Shown piece after piece: positions 8,024-16,417 of a stretch of 61,035 nucleotides of DNA (the stretch's first letter is position 1; every line of letters begins with the position of its first letter). The notes beneath the pieces were generated by a model, which worked only from the letters and a program-made list of their open reading frames with translations, did no database searches and had not been told where the DNA came from. The position numbers and the translations under genes are program-made. Source of the DNA: Bacillota bacterium (GTDB lineage Bacteria > Bacillota > UBA4882 > UBA8346); NCBI GenBank assembly GCA_023415835.1, contig JAEZJK010000041.1, positions 1 through 61,035 on the forward strand, written 5' to 3'.

Positions 8024-10666
8024 ATGGTCCAGCAAAAGACTGGCGGGATCAATAATGAAACGGAAAAGATCAATACCGACCGGATCCGGCAGGCCATCGA
8101 TGGACTGGTCGAAAAAGCGAACCAGGCCCTTTTAAAATTAATGGAGTACAACCAAGAGAAAATCGACTCCATTGTCAAGGCGATGGCCTTGGCGGGGATC
8201 GCCAGACATATGGAGCTGGCCCGCTTAGCCCACGAAGAGACCGGAATGGGAGTCTATGAGGATAAAATTACCAAGAACCTTTTTGCTACCGAAGACGTCT
8301 ATCATGATATTAAAAGCGAGAAGACCGTGGGGGTCATTGAAGAAAACACCGAGGAAGGTTATATGAAAGTGGCCGAGCCGATCGGGATCATTGCCGGAGT
8401 CACCCCGGTGACCAATCCTACCTCGACTACCATGTTCAAATGCCTGATCGCTATGAAAACCCGGAACCCGATCATCTTCAGCTTTCATCCGAAGTCGCTT
8501 CGTTCCAGCATTACCGCGGCTCGAGTAATGAAAGAGGCAGCCCTGGCCGCCGGGGCTCCGGAAGGGGTTATCGGCTGGATCGAGGAACCATCGGTGGAGG
8601 CAACCAACTTGTTGATGAAGCATCCCGGGGTCAGTATGGTACTGGCTACCGGAGGTTCGGGAATGGTCGAATCCGCTTATTCCAGCGGTAAGCCTGCTTT
8701 GGGAGTCGGTCCGGGCAATGTCCCCGCTTATATCGAAAAAAGCGCCAACCTGCGCCGGGCCGTAGCGGACTTGATCTTAAGTAAAACCTTTGACAACGGA
8801 ATGATTTGCGCCTCCGAACAAGCGGTAATCATCGATGAACCTGTGGCGGATGAGGTTAAAGCAATCATGAAGGAGTACGGTTGTTATTTCTTAAAACCCG
8901 ATGAGATTGAATCCTTGTCCAAGGTGGCCATCGATGAAAAACGAGGCGGGATGAGCCCGGCGGTGGTCGGGCAACCGGCGGTCCGGATCGCCGGGATGGC
9001 TGGAATTAACGTCCCGGCCGATACCAAAATCTTAGTGGCCGAGCTGACCGGGGTGGGACCGGAATATCCGCTTTCCCGGGAAAAGCTCAGTCCAATTCTG
9101 GCCTGTTACGTTGTAGCCGATTACCGCGAAGGGATCGCCCGTTGCCGGGAGATGACGGAGTTCGGGGGTTTGGGGCATTCGGCGGTGATACATTCCGAAG
9201 ACCAGCAAGTGGTTGAGGAATTTGCCCGGCAGGTGCGTACCGGCCGATTGTTAGTCAATTCCCCCTCCTCCCATGGGGCGATTGGCGATTTATATAACAC
9301 CAATACCCCGTCGCTTACATTGGGTTGCGGATCGATGGGGCGCAACTCTACCACCGACAATATCAGCGTCGATAACCTGATTAATATTAAACGGGTGGCC
9401 ATCAGGAAAGATCGGATGAAATGGTTTAAGATACCACAAAAAATTTATTTCGAATATGGTTCGCTGCGTTATCTTGCGAAAATGAAGGGAAAAAAAGCCT
9501 TCATTGTGACCGATCCCTCTATGGCAAAATTGGGTTTTGTGGAGAAAGTAATTTACCAGTTGGAGAAGGCGGCCATCGAAGCGGAGATCTTCTCCGAGGT
9601 TGAGCCGGACCCATCAGTGGAGACGGTCCTAAGTGGCTGTGAGGCAATGGAGCGGTTTGGCCCGGATATAATCATTGCCATGGGAGGGGGATCGGCCATT
9701 GACGCCGCAAAAGGGATCTGGCTTTTCTATGAAAACCCGGAGACTCAGTTTGAAACGCTCCGCCTTAAGTTCGCCGATATTCGGAAAAGAGCCTTTAAGT
9801 TTCCCCAGTTAGGCAAGAAAGCCACTTTTGTGGCGATTCCCACTACCTCCGGGACAGGTTCGGAGGTGACGGCCTTTGCGGTCATCACCGATACCAAGCT
9901 AAATATCAAGTACCCGTTGGCGGATTACGAGTTGACCCCGGATATTGCCATAATCGATCCGGATTTGGTGTTGACTGTTCCGCCGTCGGTAACCGCCGAT
10001 ACCGGTATGGATGTTTTGACCCATGCCATTGAGGCGTATGTTTCGGTAATGGCTTCGGATTATACGGACGCTCTGGCTGAGAAAGGGATCAAGCTGGTAT
10101 TTGAATACCTGCCCCGGGCCTATCAAAACGGTATGGATAAGGAAGCCCGGGAGAAAATGCATAATGCCTCCTGTATCGCAGGGATGGCATTTACTAACGC
10201 CTTTTTAGGGTTGAACCATAGCATGGCCCATATCCTTGGCGGAAAGTTTCACATTCCCCATGGCCGGGCCAATGCCATTTTAATGCCGTATCTAATCGAA
10301 TACAATGCCAAGAAGCCAACTAAATTTCAGGCATTTCCTCAATATGAATATCCCCACGCCGATAAACGGTATGCGGAGATTGCCAAATTTCTCGGCTTAC
10401 CGGCCCAAACCAGCGAAGAAGGCGTCGCCAGTTTAGTCCGGGCTATCCGGGGCTTGCTCCAACAGGTAAATATCCCGTTGACTTTGAGAGAAGCCGGGAT
10501 TTCTAGGGATTTTTTCGAAGAAGAACTTCATGAAATGGCGGATATCGCCTTCAATGACCAATGCACCGGTACTAATCCCCGAATGCCTTTGGTCTCTGAG
10601 ATAACCGAGATCTATCGGGAAGTTTATCAGGGAGTAGAAGCAAAGGAAAGTCTGGTTTTTAAATAA
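8024..10666 (+). CDS. adhE: Bifunctional acetaldehyde/alcohol dehydrogenase
   Basis: An 880-residue AdhE that reduces acetyl-CoA to acetaldehyde and then ethanol with NADH, forming cytoplasmic spirosomes in known relatives. The N-terminal half is a CoA-acylating aldehyde dehydrogenase with PVTNPTSTTMFK, GVGPGNVPAYIE and the catalytic Cys262 in GMICASEQ. The C-terminal half is an iron-dependent alcohol dehydrogenase with GGGSAIDAAKGIW, TTSGTGSEVT, the metal-binding DVLTHAIEAYVS and LNHSMAHILGGKFHIPHGRA. ATG 8024 has AAGGAGG nine bases upstream. It is a single-gene unit, with the hairpin repeat downstream, and marks mixed or ethanol fermentation. Full length; no missing key residue noticed. Confidence 0.97.
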   Translation: MVQQKTGGINNETEKINTDRIRQAIDGLVEKANQALLKLMEYNQEKIDSIVKAMALAGIARHMELARLAHEETGMGVYEDKITKNLFATEDVYHDIKSEKTVGVIEENTEEGYMKVAEPIGIIAGVTPVTNPTSTTMFKCLIAMKTRNPIIFSFHPKSLRSSITAARVMKEAALAAGAPEGVIGWIEEPSVEATNLLMKHPGVSMVLATGGSGMVESAYSSGKPALGVGPGNVPAYIEKSANLRRAVADLILSKTFDNGMICASEQAVIIDEPVADEVKAIMKEYGCYFLKPDEIESLSKVAIDEKRGGMSPAVVGQPAVRIAGMAGINVPADTKILVAELTGVGPEYPLSREKLSPILACYVVADYREGIARCREMTEFGGLGHSAVIHSEDQQVVEEFARQVRTGRLLVNSPSSHGAIGDLYNTNTPSLTLGCGSMGRNSTTDNISVDNLINIKRVAIRKDRMKWFKIPQKIYFEYGSLRYLAKMKGKKAFIVTDPSMAKLGFVEKVIYQLEKAAIEAEIFSEVEPDPSVETVLSGCEAMERFGPDIIIAMGGGSAIDAAKGIWLFYENPETQFETLRLKFADIRKRAFKFPQLGKKATFVAIPTTSGTGSEVTAFAVITDTKLNIKYPLADYELTPDIAIIDPDLVLTVPPSVTADTGMDVLTHAIEAYVSVMASDYTDALAEKGIKLVFEYLPRAYQNGMDKEAREKMHNASCIAGMAFTNAFLGLNHSMAHILGGKFHIPHGRANAILMPYLIEYNAKKPTKFQAFPQYEYPHADKRYAEIAKFLGLPAQTSEEGVASLVRAIRGLLQQVNIPLTLREAGISRDFFEEELHEMADIAFNDQCTGTNPRMPLVSEITEIYREVYQGVEAKESLVFK

Positions 10667-10690
10667 TGGAGCATAATTAAAAGGCTGTGT

Positions 10691-10783
10691 AAGTGGTCGT
10701 CCGCGCAATTTCCAATTGACCCACGTGAAATTGTGAAAATGAGATTGACGTGGGATCGACAAGCATCGGTAGCATTTTCTAGA
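10691..10783 (+). repeat. 92-bp dispersed hairpin repeat, copy 2
   Basis: Begins AAGTGGTCGTCCGCGCAATT and ends GGTAGCATTTTCTAGAC, matching copy 1 along its length. The stem is imperfect here: TCCGCGCAAT faces ATTGACGTGGGA. It lies 24 bases downstream of adhE. Confidence 0.75.
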
Positions 10784-10799
10784 CAGTAACTACTGATTT

Positions 10800-10885
10800 T
10801 TAATAATCGGTGCTAATCTGTATAAATCGTGTCTTAAATAAGGTTTTAATGACAGGATTTACAGGATTAATAAGATTGACAGTAT
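10800..10885 (+). repeat. Dispersed CCTGTC/GACAGG repeat, diverged copy
   Basis: Contains GTGTCTTAAATAAGGTTTTAATGACAGGATTTACAGGATTAA-like sequence in several short words shared with the copies at 1309 and 19905. With copy 2 of the 92-bp repeat and the terminator at 10913 it fills the 307-base gap between adhE and speD; no gene is seen there. Confidence 0.45.
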
Positions 10886-10912
10886 TTTTATAATATATAT
10901 AATCGTCCCATT

Positions 10913-10943
10913 AAAAAAACACCCAACCAAAGGGTGTTTTTTA
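10913..10943. terminator. Bidirectional intrinsic terminator between adhE and speD
   Basis: The arms AAAAAACACCC and GGGTGTTTTTT flank a short loop, giving U-runs on both strands. It lies 30 bases past the speD stop and would also end transcription from adhE. Confidence 0.85.
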
Positions 10944-10973
10944 ATTCATATTCAATTGTAAGAACATCTTTGC

Positions 10974-11354
10974 TTAAGACGCGGCAGTCTTCATCAGGCT
11001 ATCCTCGGCGCCGCGGCGGACAGTCATCTCTTTGACGGCTATCGGTTGAAGCGCTTTCCTCAGATATTCGATGGCTTGCTGCGTCATGCCTCCGCCGCAT
11101 GTGAAGACATCAATAGCGGCGTAACCTCGTTCGGGATAAGTATGAATTGAAATATGGCTCTCTGATAAAAGCAATAATCCCGTGAAGCCTTGGGGTTCAA
11201 ATTTGTAGGACCGCTCTCCCAAAATTGTCATTTGGGCGCAATTCGCCGCGTGTCGGAGAGAATCCATCAAAAACTGTGCATCATTGAGCTTTTCGAACTG
11301 GCAACCCCAAAAATCAGCCAGAACGTGAGCACCTACAGTATCAAAAACCTGCAT
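10974..11354 (-). CDS. speD: S-adenosylmethionine decarboxylase proenzyme, SpeH type
   Basis: A 126-residue class 1b AdoMet decarboxylase, which makes decarboxylated AdoMet for spermidine synthesis. It self-cleaves to create a pyruvoyl group: the site is LLSESHISIHTYPE, with cleavage before Ser66; His71 and Cys86 (DVFTCGGG) match the catalytic residues of the Thermotoga/Bacillus type. ATG 11354 follows an A/G-rich AGGGGTGAGGGG site; the longer GTG form starting at 11363 overlaps it. No speE or other polyamine gene is adjacent. A terminator lies directly downstream. Confidence 0.95.
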   Translation of the reverse strand: MQVFDTVGAHVLADFWGCQFEKLNDAQFLMDSLRHAANCAQMTILGERSYKFEPQGFTGLLLLSESHISIHTYPERGYAAIDVFTCGGGMTQQAIEYLRKALQPIAVKEMTVRRGAEDSLMKTAAS

Positions 11355-11868
11355 TCCCCTCACCCCTTCAAAAAATTAAATCTTCTGGTCAGGAAGAACC
11401 CTTTTGACCCATAAGCACCCTGATTTCCCTTTACCCGATGATGCACTAAGGCTCGCCTCGGGATATATGTTAGATCAGGACATATGTATTTGTAGACAGG
11501 AAACTAAGAAATTTCAACCTCCCTAAGGTTAATATAAACAAAGTTATAATAACAGATGTCCAACCTGATGTCAATCATTTAAAGGCAGTTTTCCGTTGGA
11601 AATTAAGAAGGCGCATGAGCCTGAAGTTTAAAGCTAAAAATCACAAGCCTGAAGGGTGTTAATTGGACTTGCTGTTGAGCGAAGCCCTTAGCCTTTGCTT
11701 AAAAGCTAATAGCCAACAGCTACTAGCAGCGGCTAACAGTAGTTGCCATTTGCCTATCAGCCTTTGGTACATGTGTTATTTTGTCCATTCCCCGCTACCT
11801 TAATTCTATTATAGTTCTTTGCTGAATATTAGTACTAATGCCAAGTTCATATCGCGGAGGAAGGATTG
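11355..11868. other. Gene-free divergent region between speD and cwlD
   Basis: A 514-base divergent intergenic stretch. I see no gene in it. It carries a degenerate heptamer array at 11704-11745 and a GAGCCTGAAG/AAGCCTGAAG direct repeat near 11618 and 11653. Promoters for the two flanking genes should lie here, but none was convincing. Confidence 0.5.
11704..11745 (+). repeat. Heptamer tandem array 3
   Basis: Units AGCTAAT, AGCCAAC, AGCTACT, AGCAGCG, GCTAACA, GTAGTTG in seven-base register; the first three are clearly related (AGCYAMY). It lies in the speD-cwlD gap. Confidence 0.55.
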
Positions 11869-12624
11869 ATGGGGCGAAAACGGACAATAATCGTTATTGT
11901 TAACAGTAACTTACTTTACTTGGGGATAATTCTCTTATCGTTAATGTTTGGCTGGTGGCTCTATCAGGAACCGGCAACCTGGACTAATCTGCCCTTAGCT
12001 TCAACTGTTTCGGGGAAAAAAATTGTGATCGACGCCGGGCATGGGGGGATTGATCCAGGGACAAGGTCGAAATCGGGCTTGCTGGAAAAAGAATTAAACC
12101 TGGATATCGCTTTAAAATTAAAACGGCATTTTGCGATGGTTGGCGTTTATTGTGTGATGATCCGGGAGGCGGATCGCGACTTTTCAGATAGCAATGAGGA
12201 TTTTTCCACCAAAAAAAGGCGGGACCTCAGTTACCGTACCCGGGCCGCCAATCAAAGCGGCGCTGATATTTATCTATCGATTCATGCCAATAGTTTTTCG
12301 GATAATATCTACCGGGGGGCTCAGACTTTTTATGAAAAATCCGATCCCCGATCTAAATATTTGGCTGAGGTAATCCAATATCACTTAGTCGGCCAGTTGG
12401 GGCCAAACCGGCGCCGGGCTAAAGTTGGTGATTATCGGGTGTTAAACGATACCGATATGCCGGGGGTGATGATTGAGGTTGGTTTTTTATCAAACCCGGA
12501 GGAAGCCGAATTATTAGCAGATGATGGGTATCGGGAGCGAATCGCAAAAGCGATCTTCCATGGAGTGGCCGATTATTTTAGTAACCGGAGGCAATGCCCG
12601 CCAAAGGTTAAAGAAGAACAGTAG
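11869..12624 (+). CDS. cwlD: N-acetylmuramoyl-L-alanine amidase, CwlD-like
   Basis: A 251-residue Amidase_3 (zinc amidase) that cleaves the lactyl-alanine bond of peptidoglycan. One membrane anchor lies at about residues 10-29, followed by VIDAGHGGIDPGT (first zinc His), KELNLDIALKL (zinc Glu), LSIHANSF (second His) and MIEVGFLSNPEEA (catalytic Glu). The size and single N-terminal anchor fit CwlD, which makes muramic-delta-lactam in spore cortex. ATG 11869 follows GGAGGAAGG. Its place before cinA-recA is unlike B. subtilis, so the CwlD role is inferred from architecture only; a vegetative amidase is the alternative. Confidence 0.8.
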   Translation: MGRKRTIIVIVNSNLLYLGIILLSLMFGWWLYQEPATWTNLPLASTVSGKKIVIDAGHGGIDPGTRSKSGLLEKELNLDIALKLKRHFAMVGVYCVMIREADRDFSDSNEDFSTKKRRDLSYRTRAANQSGADIYLSIHANSFSDNIYRGAQTFYEKSDPRSKYLAEVIQYHLVGQLGPNRRRAKVGDYRVLNDTDMPGVMIEVGFLSNPEEAELLADDGYRERIAKAIFHGVADYFSNRRQCPPKVKEEQ

Positions 12625-12681
12625 GAATTTGAGATGGTTGGGAGAATAATAGAGTTTAAAAGCTCGGGGTTTTAAACCTTT

Positions 12682-12709
12682 GCCTCATGCCTGTCGCTTA
12701 TTGCCTGTA
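12682..12709 (+). repeat. Heptamer tandem array 4
   Basis: Units GCCTCAT, GCCTGTC, GCTTATT, GCCTGTA between cwlD and cinA. Their complements (ATGAGGC, GACAGGC, AATAAGC, TACAGGC) match the AGGC-type units at 3104 and 59743. Confidence 0.6.
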
Positions 12710-12730
12710 TCTATGAAAGGAGCAATAAAA

Positions 12731-14014
12731 TTGAAAGCGGAAATTATTTGTATCGGGACTGAGTTGTTACTAGGGCAAATTGTTGATACCAATGCCGCCT
12801 ATTTGGCTAGAGAACTAGCTGATTTGGGGATCGACCTTTACCATAAAAGCACTGTTGGGGATAATTTGGAACGGATCATCGCCACTCTGGGACAAGCCTG
12901 GGAACGATCCGATTTGTTAATCCTTTCCGGCGGCCTGGGGCCTACTCAGGATGACTTGACCCGGGAGGCTGTTGCAAGGTTGCTTCGGGAGGATTTGGAG
13001 TTCAACCCTGAGGCCTGGGAGCAGGTTTGCGCTTACTTTCAAAAGGTGCAGCGGCCTGTCCCGGAGAACAACCGGCGCCAAGCGATGTTTCCCAGAACGG
13101 GGAGGGTTATTCCTAACCGGTTAGGGACAGCTCCGGCAATGCTGGTAGAGAAAGACGGGCATATCTTGATGACTTTGCCGGGAGTCCCATCAGAGCTGAA
13201 GGGTTTATGGGAAGATTCGTTCAAACCTTTTTTAAGAAAAGAATTGACACAAGAAGGATCGCCGGTGCTCAGCTCTTTACTGGTAAGAATGGTTGGAATC
13301 GGCGAATCGGCTATGGAAGAAAAGATCCTCGAACTGATTAAAAGCCAAACCAACCCGACGCTTGCCCCTTATGCCTCCCGGGGAGAAGTGGCTCTTCGTA
13401 TTACTGCTAAAAGCGATAATCAACAATATAACAGGGAGTTAATCGAAAAGGCTTTAAATTTGGTCAAAGAGCGTCTTGGGTCATACATCTACGGTTACGA
13501 TGGGGATAATTTGGAGTCGGTAATCGGAGGGATGTTAAGGGCTAAAGGATGGCGCCTGGGACTCGCCGAATCGTGCACCGGAGGACTAATCGGCCACCGG
13601 ATCACCAATGTCCCCGGCAGTTCCGATTATTATTTGGGAGGAGTCAACTGCTATAGCAACCGCTTAAAAACCGGCTTTCTCAAAGTGAGGGAAGAGACCC
13701 TGGCCGAGCATGGAGCGGTAAGCCCGGAGACAGCCAAAGAGATGGCTGAAGGAATCAGAGAACGGATTGGCGCTGAGATCGGTTTGGCTACCACCGGTAT
13801 CGCCGGCCCGGGAGGCGGGACTGAGTTAAAACCGGTCGGATTGATATATTTGGCGGTAGCTTTACCGGGCCGGATCGAAGTGGAACGGCGGATTTTCCCC
13901 TTTGACCGGATCGGTAATAAAGAATCAGCCGCTCAAGCCGGTTTAACGTTGTTGTGGAAATTCCTAAAGGGTAGTGATCAGGACTTAGTAGCCAAGAGCC
14001 AGGGGCACAAGTGA
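12731..14014 (+). CDS. cinA: CinA family competence/damage protein, nicotinamide-nucleotide amidase
   Basis: A 427-residue two-domain CinA. The N-terminal part is a MoaB/MogA-like domain (IICIGTELLLGQIVDTNA, LILSGGLGPTQDD, MTLPGVPSELK) that in characterised CinA acts as ADP-ribose pyrophosphatase. The C-terminal part is the PncC-type NMN deamidase domain (LGLAESCTGGLIGHRIT, TGIAGPGG). TTG 12731 is preferred because GAAAGGAG lies just upstream and the family motif starts two residues later; the longer reading covers repeat DNA. As in many Bacillota it precedes recA, here with thpR between. Confidence 0.93.
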   Translation: MKAEIICIGTELLLGQIVDTNAAYLARELADLGIDLYHKSTVGDNLERIIATLGQAWERSDLLILSGGLGPTQDDLTREAVARLLREDLEFNPEAWEQVCAYFQKVQRPVPENNRRQAMFPRTGRVIPNRLGTAPAMLVEKDGHILMTLPGVPSELKGLWEDSFKPFLRKELTQEGSPVLSSLLVRMVGIGESAMEEKILELIKSQTNPTLAPYASRGEVALRITAKSDNQQYNRELIEKALNLVKERLGSYIYGYDGDNLESVIGGMLRAKGWRLGLAESCTGGLIGHRITNVPGSSDYYLGGVNCYSNRLKTGFLKVREETLAEHGAVSPETAKEMAEGIRERIGAEIGLATTGIAGPGGGTELKPVGLIYLAVALPGRIEVERRIFPFDRIGNKESAAQAGLTLLWKFLKGSDQDLVAKSQGHK

Positions 14015-14040
14015 GCTTCTCTGGTTAAGGAGGGAACGGA

Positions 14041-14586
14041 TTGCGGCTTTTTATCGGAGTCTGGCTATCGGAGAAAACCCGGACTGAAGTGTTTCAATAT
14101 ATCAACATGGCCCAGGGGCAAATCCAAGGGTTTAAATGGACTACGCCGGAGCAACTTCATTTTACACTTAAATTTTTAGGCGTGGTAGAGGAAAAAAGAA
14201 TCCGGAGTTTGACTATGGCTTTGGAAGGGGTGGCTAAAGGAAGGCGGGCTTTCGAGCTAAGCTTGGGGAAACCGGGACAGTTCCCGGAGCGGGGGATTCC
14301 GCGAATTTTGTGGATCGGTTTGTCCTCCGGGAAAAATGAGTTGGAGACGTTGGCCGCAGCAGTTGAAGAAGCTTGTATTCGATGGGGTTTTCCGGCGGCG
14401 GATAAACCTTTTAAACCTCATTTGACCGTTGCCCGGGCCAAAGATGGGCAAAGCGGGTTAAATGTTCCGAATTTGGAGGTTTCCTGGCAAAACACCACTT
14501 TAGTCTCGGGTTTTTCTTTAATTGAGAGTAGGCTACAACCTAAAGGAGCGGTTTACCGGGTAGTCCGGGAATTTTTATTTCAATAA
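14041..14586 (+). CDS. thpR: RNA 2',3'-cyclic phosphodiesterase (2'-5' RNA ligase family)
   Basis: A 181-residue 2H phosphoesterase. The two catalytic His-x-Thr motifs are visible: QLHFTLKFLG near residue 42 and KPHLTVARA near residue 128. The start LRLFIGVWLSEKTR is typical of the family. TTG 14041 follows AAGGAGGG. Family members hydrolyse 2',3'-cyclic phosphate RNA ends; the cellular role is unclear. It lies 26 bases after cinA, and recA has its own promoter after it, so thpR is probably the last gene of the cinA transcript. Confidence 0.92.
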   Translation: MRLFIGVWLSEKTRTEVFQYINMAQGQIQGFKWTTPEQLHFTLKFLGVVEEKRIRSLTMALEGVAKGRRAFELSLGKPGQFPERGIPRILWIGLSSGKNELETLAAAVEEACIRWGFPAADKPFKPHLTVARAKDGQSGLNVPNLEVSWQNTTLVSGFSLIESRLQPKGAVYRVVREFLFQ

Positions 14587-14614
14587 AGGAATCCAACGGT
14601 ATTCCTCGAATCAT

Positions 14615-14643
14615 TTGACATGAATAAAACGATTTGATATACT
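14615..14643 (+). promoter_or_regulatory. SigA-type promoter of recA
   Basis: TTGACA at 14615-14620, exactly 17 bases, then TATACT at 14638-14643. The predicted start of transcription falls within the SOS box at 14649-14662. Confidence 0.8.
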
Positions 14644-14648
14644 GATAC

Positions 14649-14662
14649 AGAACATATGTTTG
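14649..14662 (+). promoter_or_regulatory. LexA (SOS) box of recA
   Basis: AGAACATATGTTTG fits the Gram-positive SOS box GAAC-N4-GTT(C/T). It lies just downstream of the -10, where bound LexA would block initiation. Confidence 0.8.
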
Positions 14663-14683
14663 GAAGATTCGGGAGGTAGTAAA

Positions 14684-15733
14684 ATGTCGGATAAACAAAA
14701 GGCGCTAGAGGTTGCCTTATTACAAATTGAAAAACAGTTCGGTAAAGGGTCAATTATGAAGCTGGGTGACGCTTCGGAAAAGATGAATATCGAAGTCATA
14801 CCAACCGGCGCTTTGTCACTTGATTTGGCTTTGGGGGTCGGTGGCATCCCCCGGGGAAGAGTGATTGAGATCTATGGTCCGGAATCATCCGGTAAAACTA
14901 CAGTCGCCTTGCATATTGCGGCTGAAGCGCAACGGTTGGGCGGTATTGCCGCTTTTGTCGACGCCGAACACGCCTTAGATCCACTTTATGCCAAGAGACT
15001 AGGGGTTGATATCGATAACTTGTTGATTTCCCAACCGGATAACGGTGAGCAAGCTTTGGAGATTACCGAAGCCCTCGTCCGTAGTGGAGCGGTTGATATT
15101 ATTGTCATCGACTCGGTGGCTGCCTTAACCCCTCAAGCAGAGATTGAAGGGGAGATGGGTGATGCTCATGTTGGCCTGCAGGCTAGGTTGATGTCCCAGG
15201 CCCTGCGAAAATTAACCGCTGTGATTAGCAAATCAAATACTGTGGCGGTTTTTATCAACCAAATCCGTGAAAAAGTAGGGGTAATGTTCGGTAATCCGGA
15301 GACTACCCCGGGTGGGCGGGCCCTGAAATTTTACTCTTCGGTCCGTCTGGAGATTAGAAAGGTAGAGACCATCAAGCAAGGGACGGATATCGTGGGAAAC
15401 CGTACCAAAGCCAAAGTGGTTAAGAACAAAGTAGCCCCTCCTTTCAAAGACGCGGAATTCGACATCATTTACGGTGAAGGGATCTCCAAAACCGGTTGTA
15501 TTCTCGATATGGCTGTAGATTTAAATATCGTGAATAAAAGCGGCGCTTGGTTTTCATACGGTGAAAACCGGATTGGACAAGGCCGTGACAATGCCCGTGA
15601 TTATTTAAAAAAAGACCCCGCGATTACAGCAGAGATCGAACAAAAGGTTAGGGTCGCCGTGGGTTTGATCAAAGAGAAACCGGCAGCGGAGAAACCAGCT
15701 GTTAAAGAAGCTGCGCCAGCCAAAGGGAAGTAA
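14684..15733 (+). CDS. recA: Recombinase RecA
   Basis: A 349-residue RecA, which forms filaments on single-stranded DNA, drives strand exchange and triggers LexA self-cleavage. Seen: N-terminal helix (KALEVALLQIEKQFGKGSI), Walker A GPESSGKTT at residues 65-73, IDSVAALTPQ (Walker B), loop L1 around GEMGDAHVGLQARLMSQ, loop L2 around GVMFGNPETTPGGRALKF, and an Ala/Lys/Pro-rich C-terminus. ATG 14684 follows GGGAGGT; the upstream in-frame ATG at 14660 is in the SOS box. recX starts four bases after the stop. Confidence 0.98.
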   Translation: MSDKQKALEVALLQIEKQFGKGSIMKLGDASEKMNIEVIPTGALSLDLALGVGGIPRGRVIEIYGPESSGKTTVALHIAAEAQRLGGIAAFVDAEHALDPLYAKRLGVDIDNLLISQPDNGEQALEITEALVRSGAVDIIVIDSVAALTPQAEIEGEMGDAHVGLQARLMSQALRKLTAVISKSNTVAVFINQIREKVGVMFGNPETTPGGRALKFYSSVRLEIRKVETIKQGTDIVGNRTKAKVVKNKVAPPFKDAEFDIIYGEGISKTGCILDMAVDLNIVNKSGAWFSYGENRIGQGRDNARDYLKKDPAITAEIEQKVRVAVGLIKEKPAAEKPAVKEAAPAKGK

Positions 15734-15736
15734 CCT

Positions 15737-16162
15737 ATGCCGGAACGGACTCCAATAAGCTTGGCGTTGAAAAGCCTAAGCCGTCAGGCTTATAGCCGCA
15801 GTAAAATTGCTGTTAAACTGAAACAGGCCGGATTTGACGAAGCTCAAACCGATGAATGCATAACACGTCTCGAAAATTGGGGTTATCTTAATGACCGGGA
15901 ATATGGAATTGGGCGGATCGCTACTCTCCAAGCCAGGTTAAAGAGTAGGGGCTATGTAGCCGGAGATTTAGAATCGCAGGGAATTTCCTCCAAGTTAATC
16001 CATGAGTTGCTTGCTGAATTTTACCCGGAAGAAATGGAAATGGAAATTGCCCGTAAATTGTTGGCGAAAAAGGCCAATCAAAAAAACAAAGGTTATGGTT
16101 CTTTAGCAAGGGCGGGTTTTTCTGAAAATACCCTTCGCCATTGTTTTCCAGACATATTCTAG
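15737..16162 (+). CDS. recX: Regulatory protein RecX
   Basis: A 141-residue RecX, which caps or destabilises RecA filaments. It shows the triple three-helix repeat pattern: LKSLSRQAYSRSKIAVKL, an Arg-Leu-Glu-Asn-Trp-Gly-Tyr-Leu-Asn-Asp segment at residues 45-54, LKSRGYVAGDL and a C-terminal repeat (YGSLARAGFSENTL). It is short for the family and the last repeat is abbreviated. ATG 15737 is four bases after recA, so the pair is co-transcribed and SOS-controlled. Confidence 0.92.
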   Translation: MPERTPISLALKSLSRQAYSRSKIAVKLKQAGFDEAQTDECITRLENWGYLNDREYGIGRIATLQARLKSRGYVAGDLESQGISSKLIHELLAEFYPEEMEMEIARKLLAKKANQKNKGYGSLARAGFSENTLRHCFPDIF

Positions 16163-16267
16163 AAAACAAGGTTGAAAGCGGTAAAAGGCTAGAACATTAG
16201 CTCTTCAGCTTTGTCCCATGATAGGCATCTATATTGCTGAATTAAGCCGAAGTTGACGGGGACGTAC

Positions 16268-16296
16268 TTGACACCGGATTTAAAAAAGTTTACAAT
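16268..16296 (+). promoter_or_regulatory. SigA-type promoter of the rny leader
   Basis: TTGACA at 16268-16273, 17 bases, TACAAT at 16291-16296. Transcription would start near 16303 and meet the terminator at 16318 almost at once. Confidence 0.75.
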
Positions 16297-16317
16297 AAAT
16301 TCTTGAGGACAGAACAT

Positions 16318-16347
16318 AAGCCGAGTTCTTACTCGGCTTGTTTTGTA
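16318..16347 (+). terminator. Intrinsic terminator between recX and rny, possible attenuator
   Basis: Arms AAGCCGAG and CTCGGCTT with a six-base loop, followed by TGTTTTGTATTT. It ends recA-recX transcription. Because a good promoter lies only about 20 bases before it, it could also attenuate transcription into rny. AGAAC (16311-16315) can pair with GTTCT (16325-16329), a competing helix that would open the terminator stem. Confidence 0.75.
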
Positions 16348-16417
16348 TTTATTTTTCTTTAATCTCTGTTTCCGAAGAAATTTGTTGGTTTTTTAATATG
16401 TATTAATAACTCAGGAG

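Noticed and set aside
7960..8024. Possible Rex operator before adhE (TTGT...ACAA)
   Set aside because: The spacing and the inner bases do not fit TTGTGA-N6-TCACAA.
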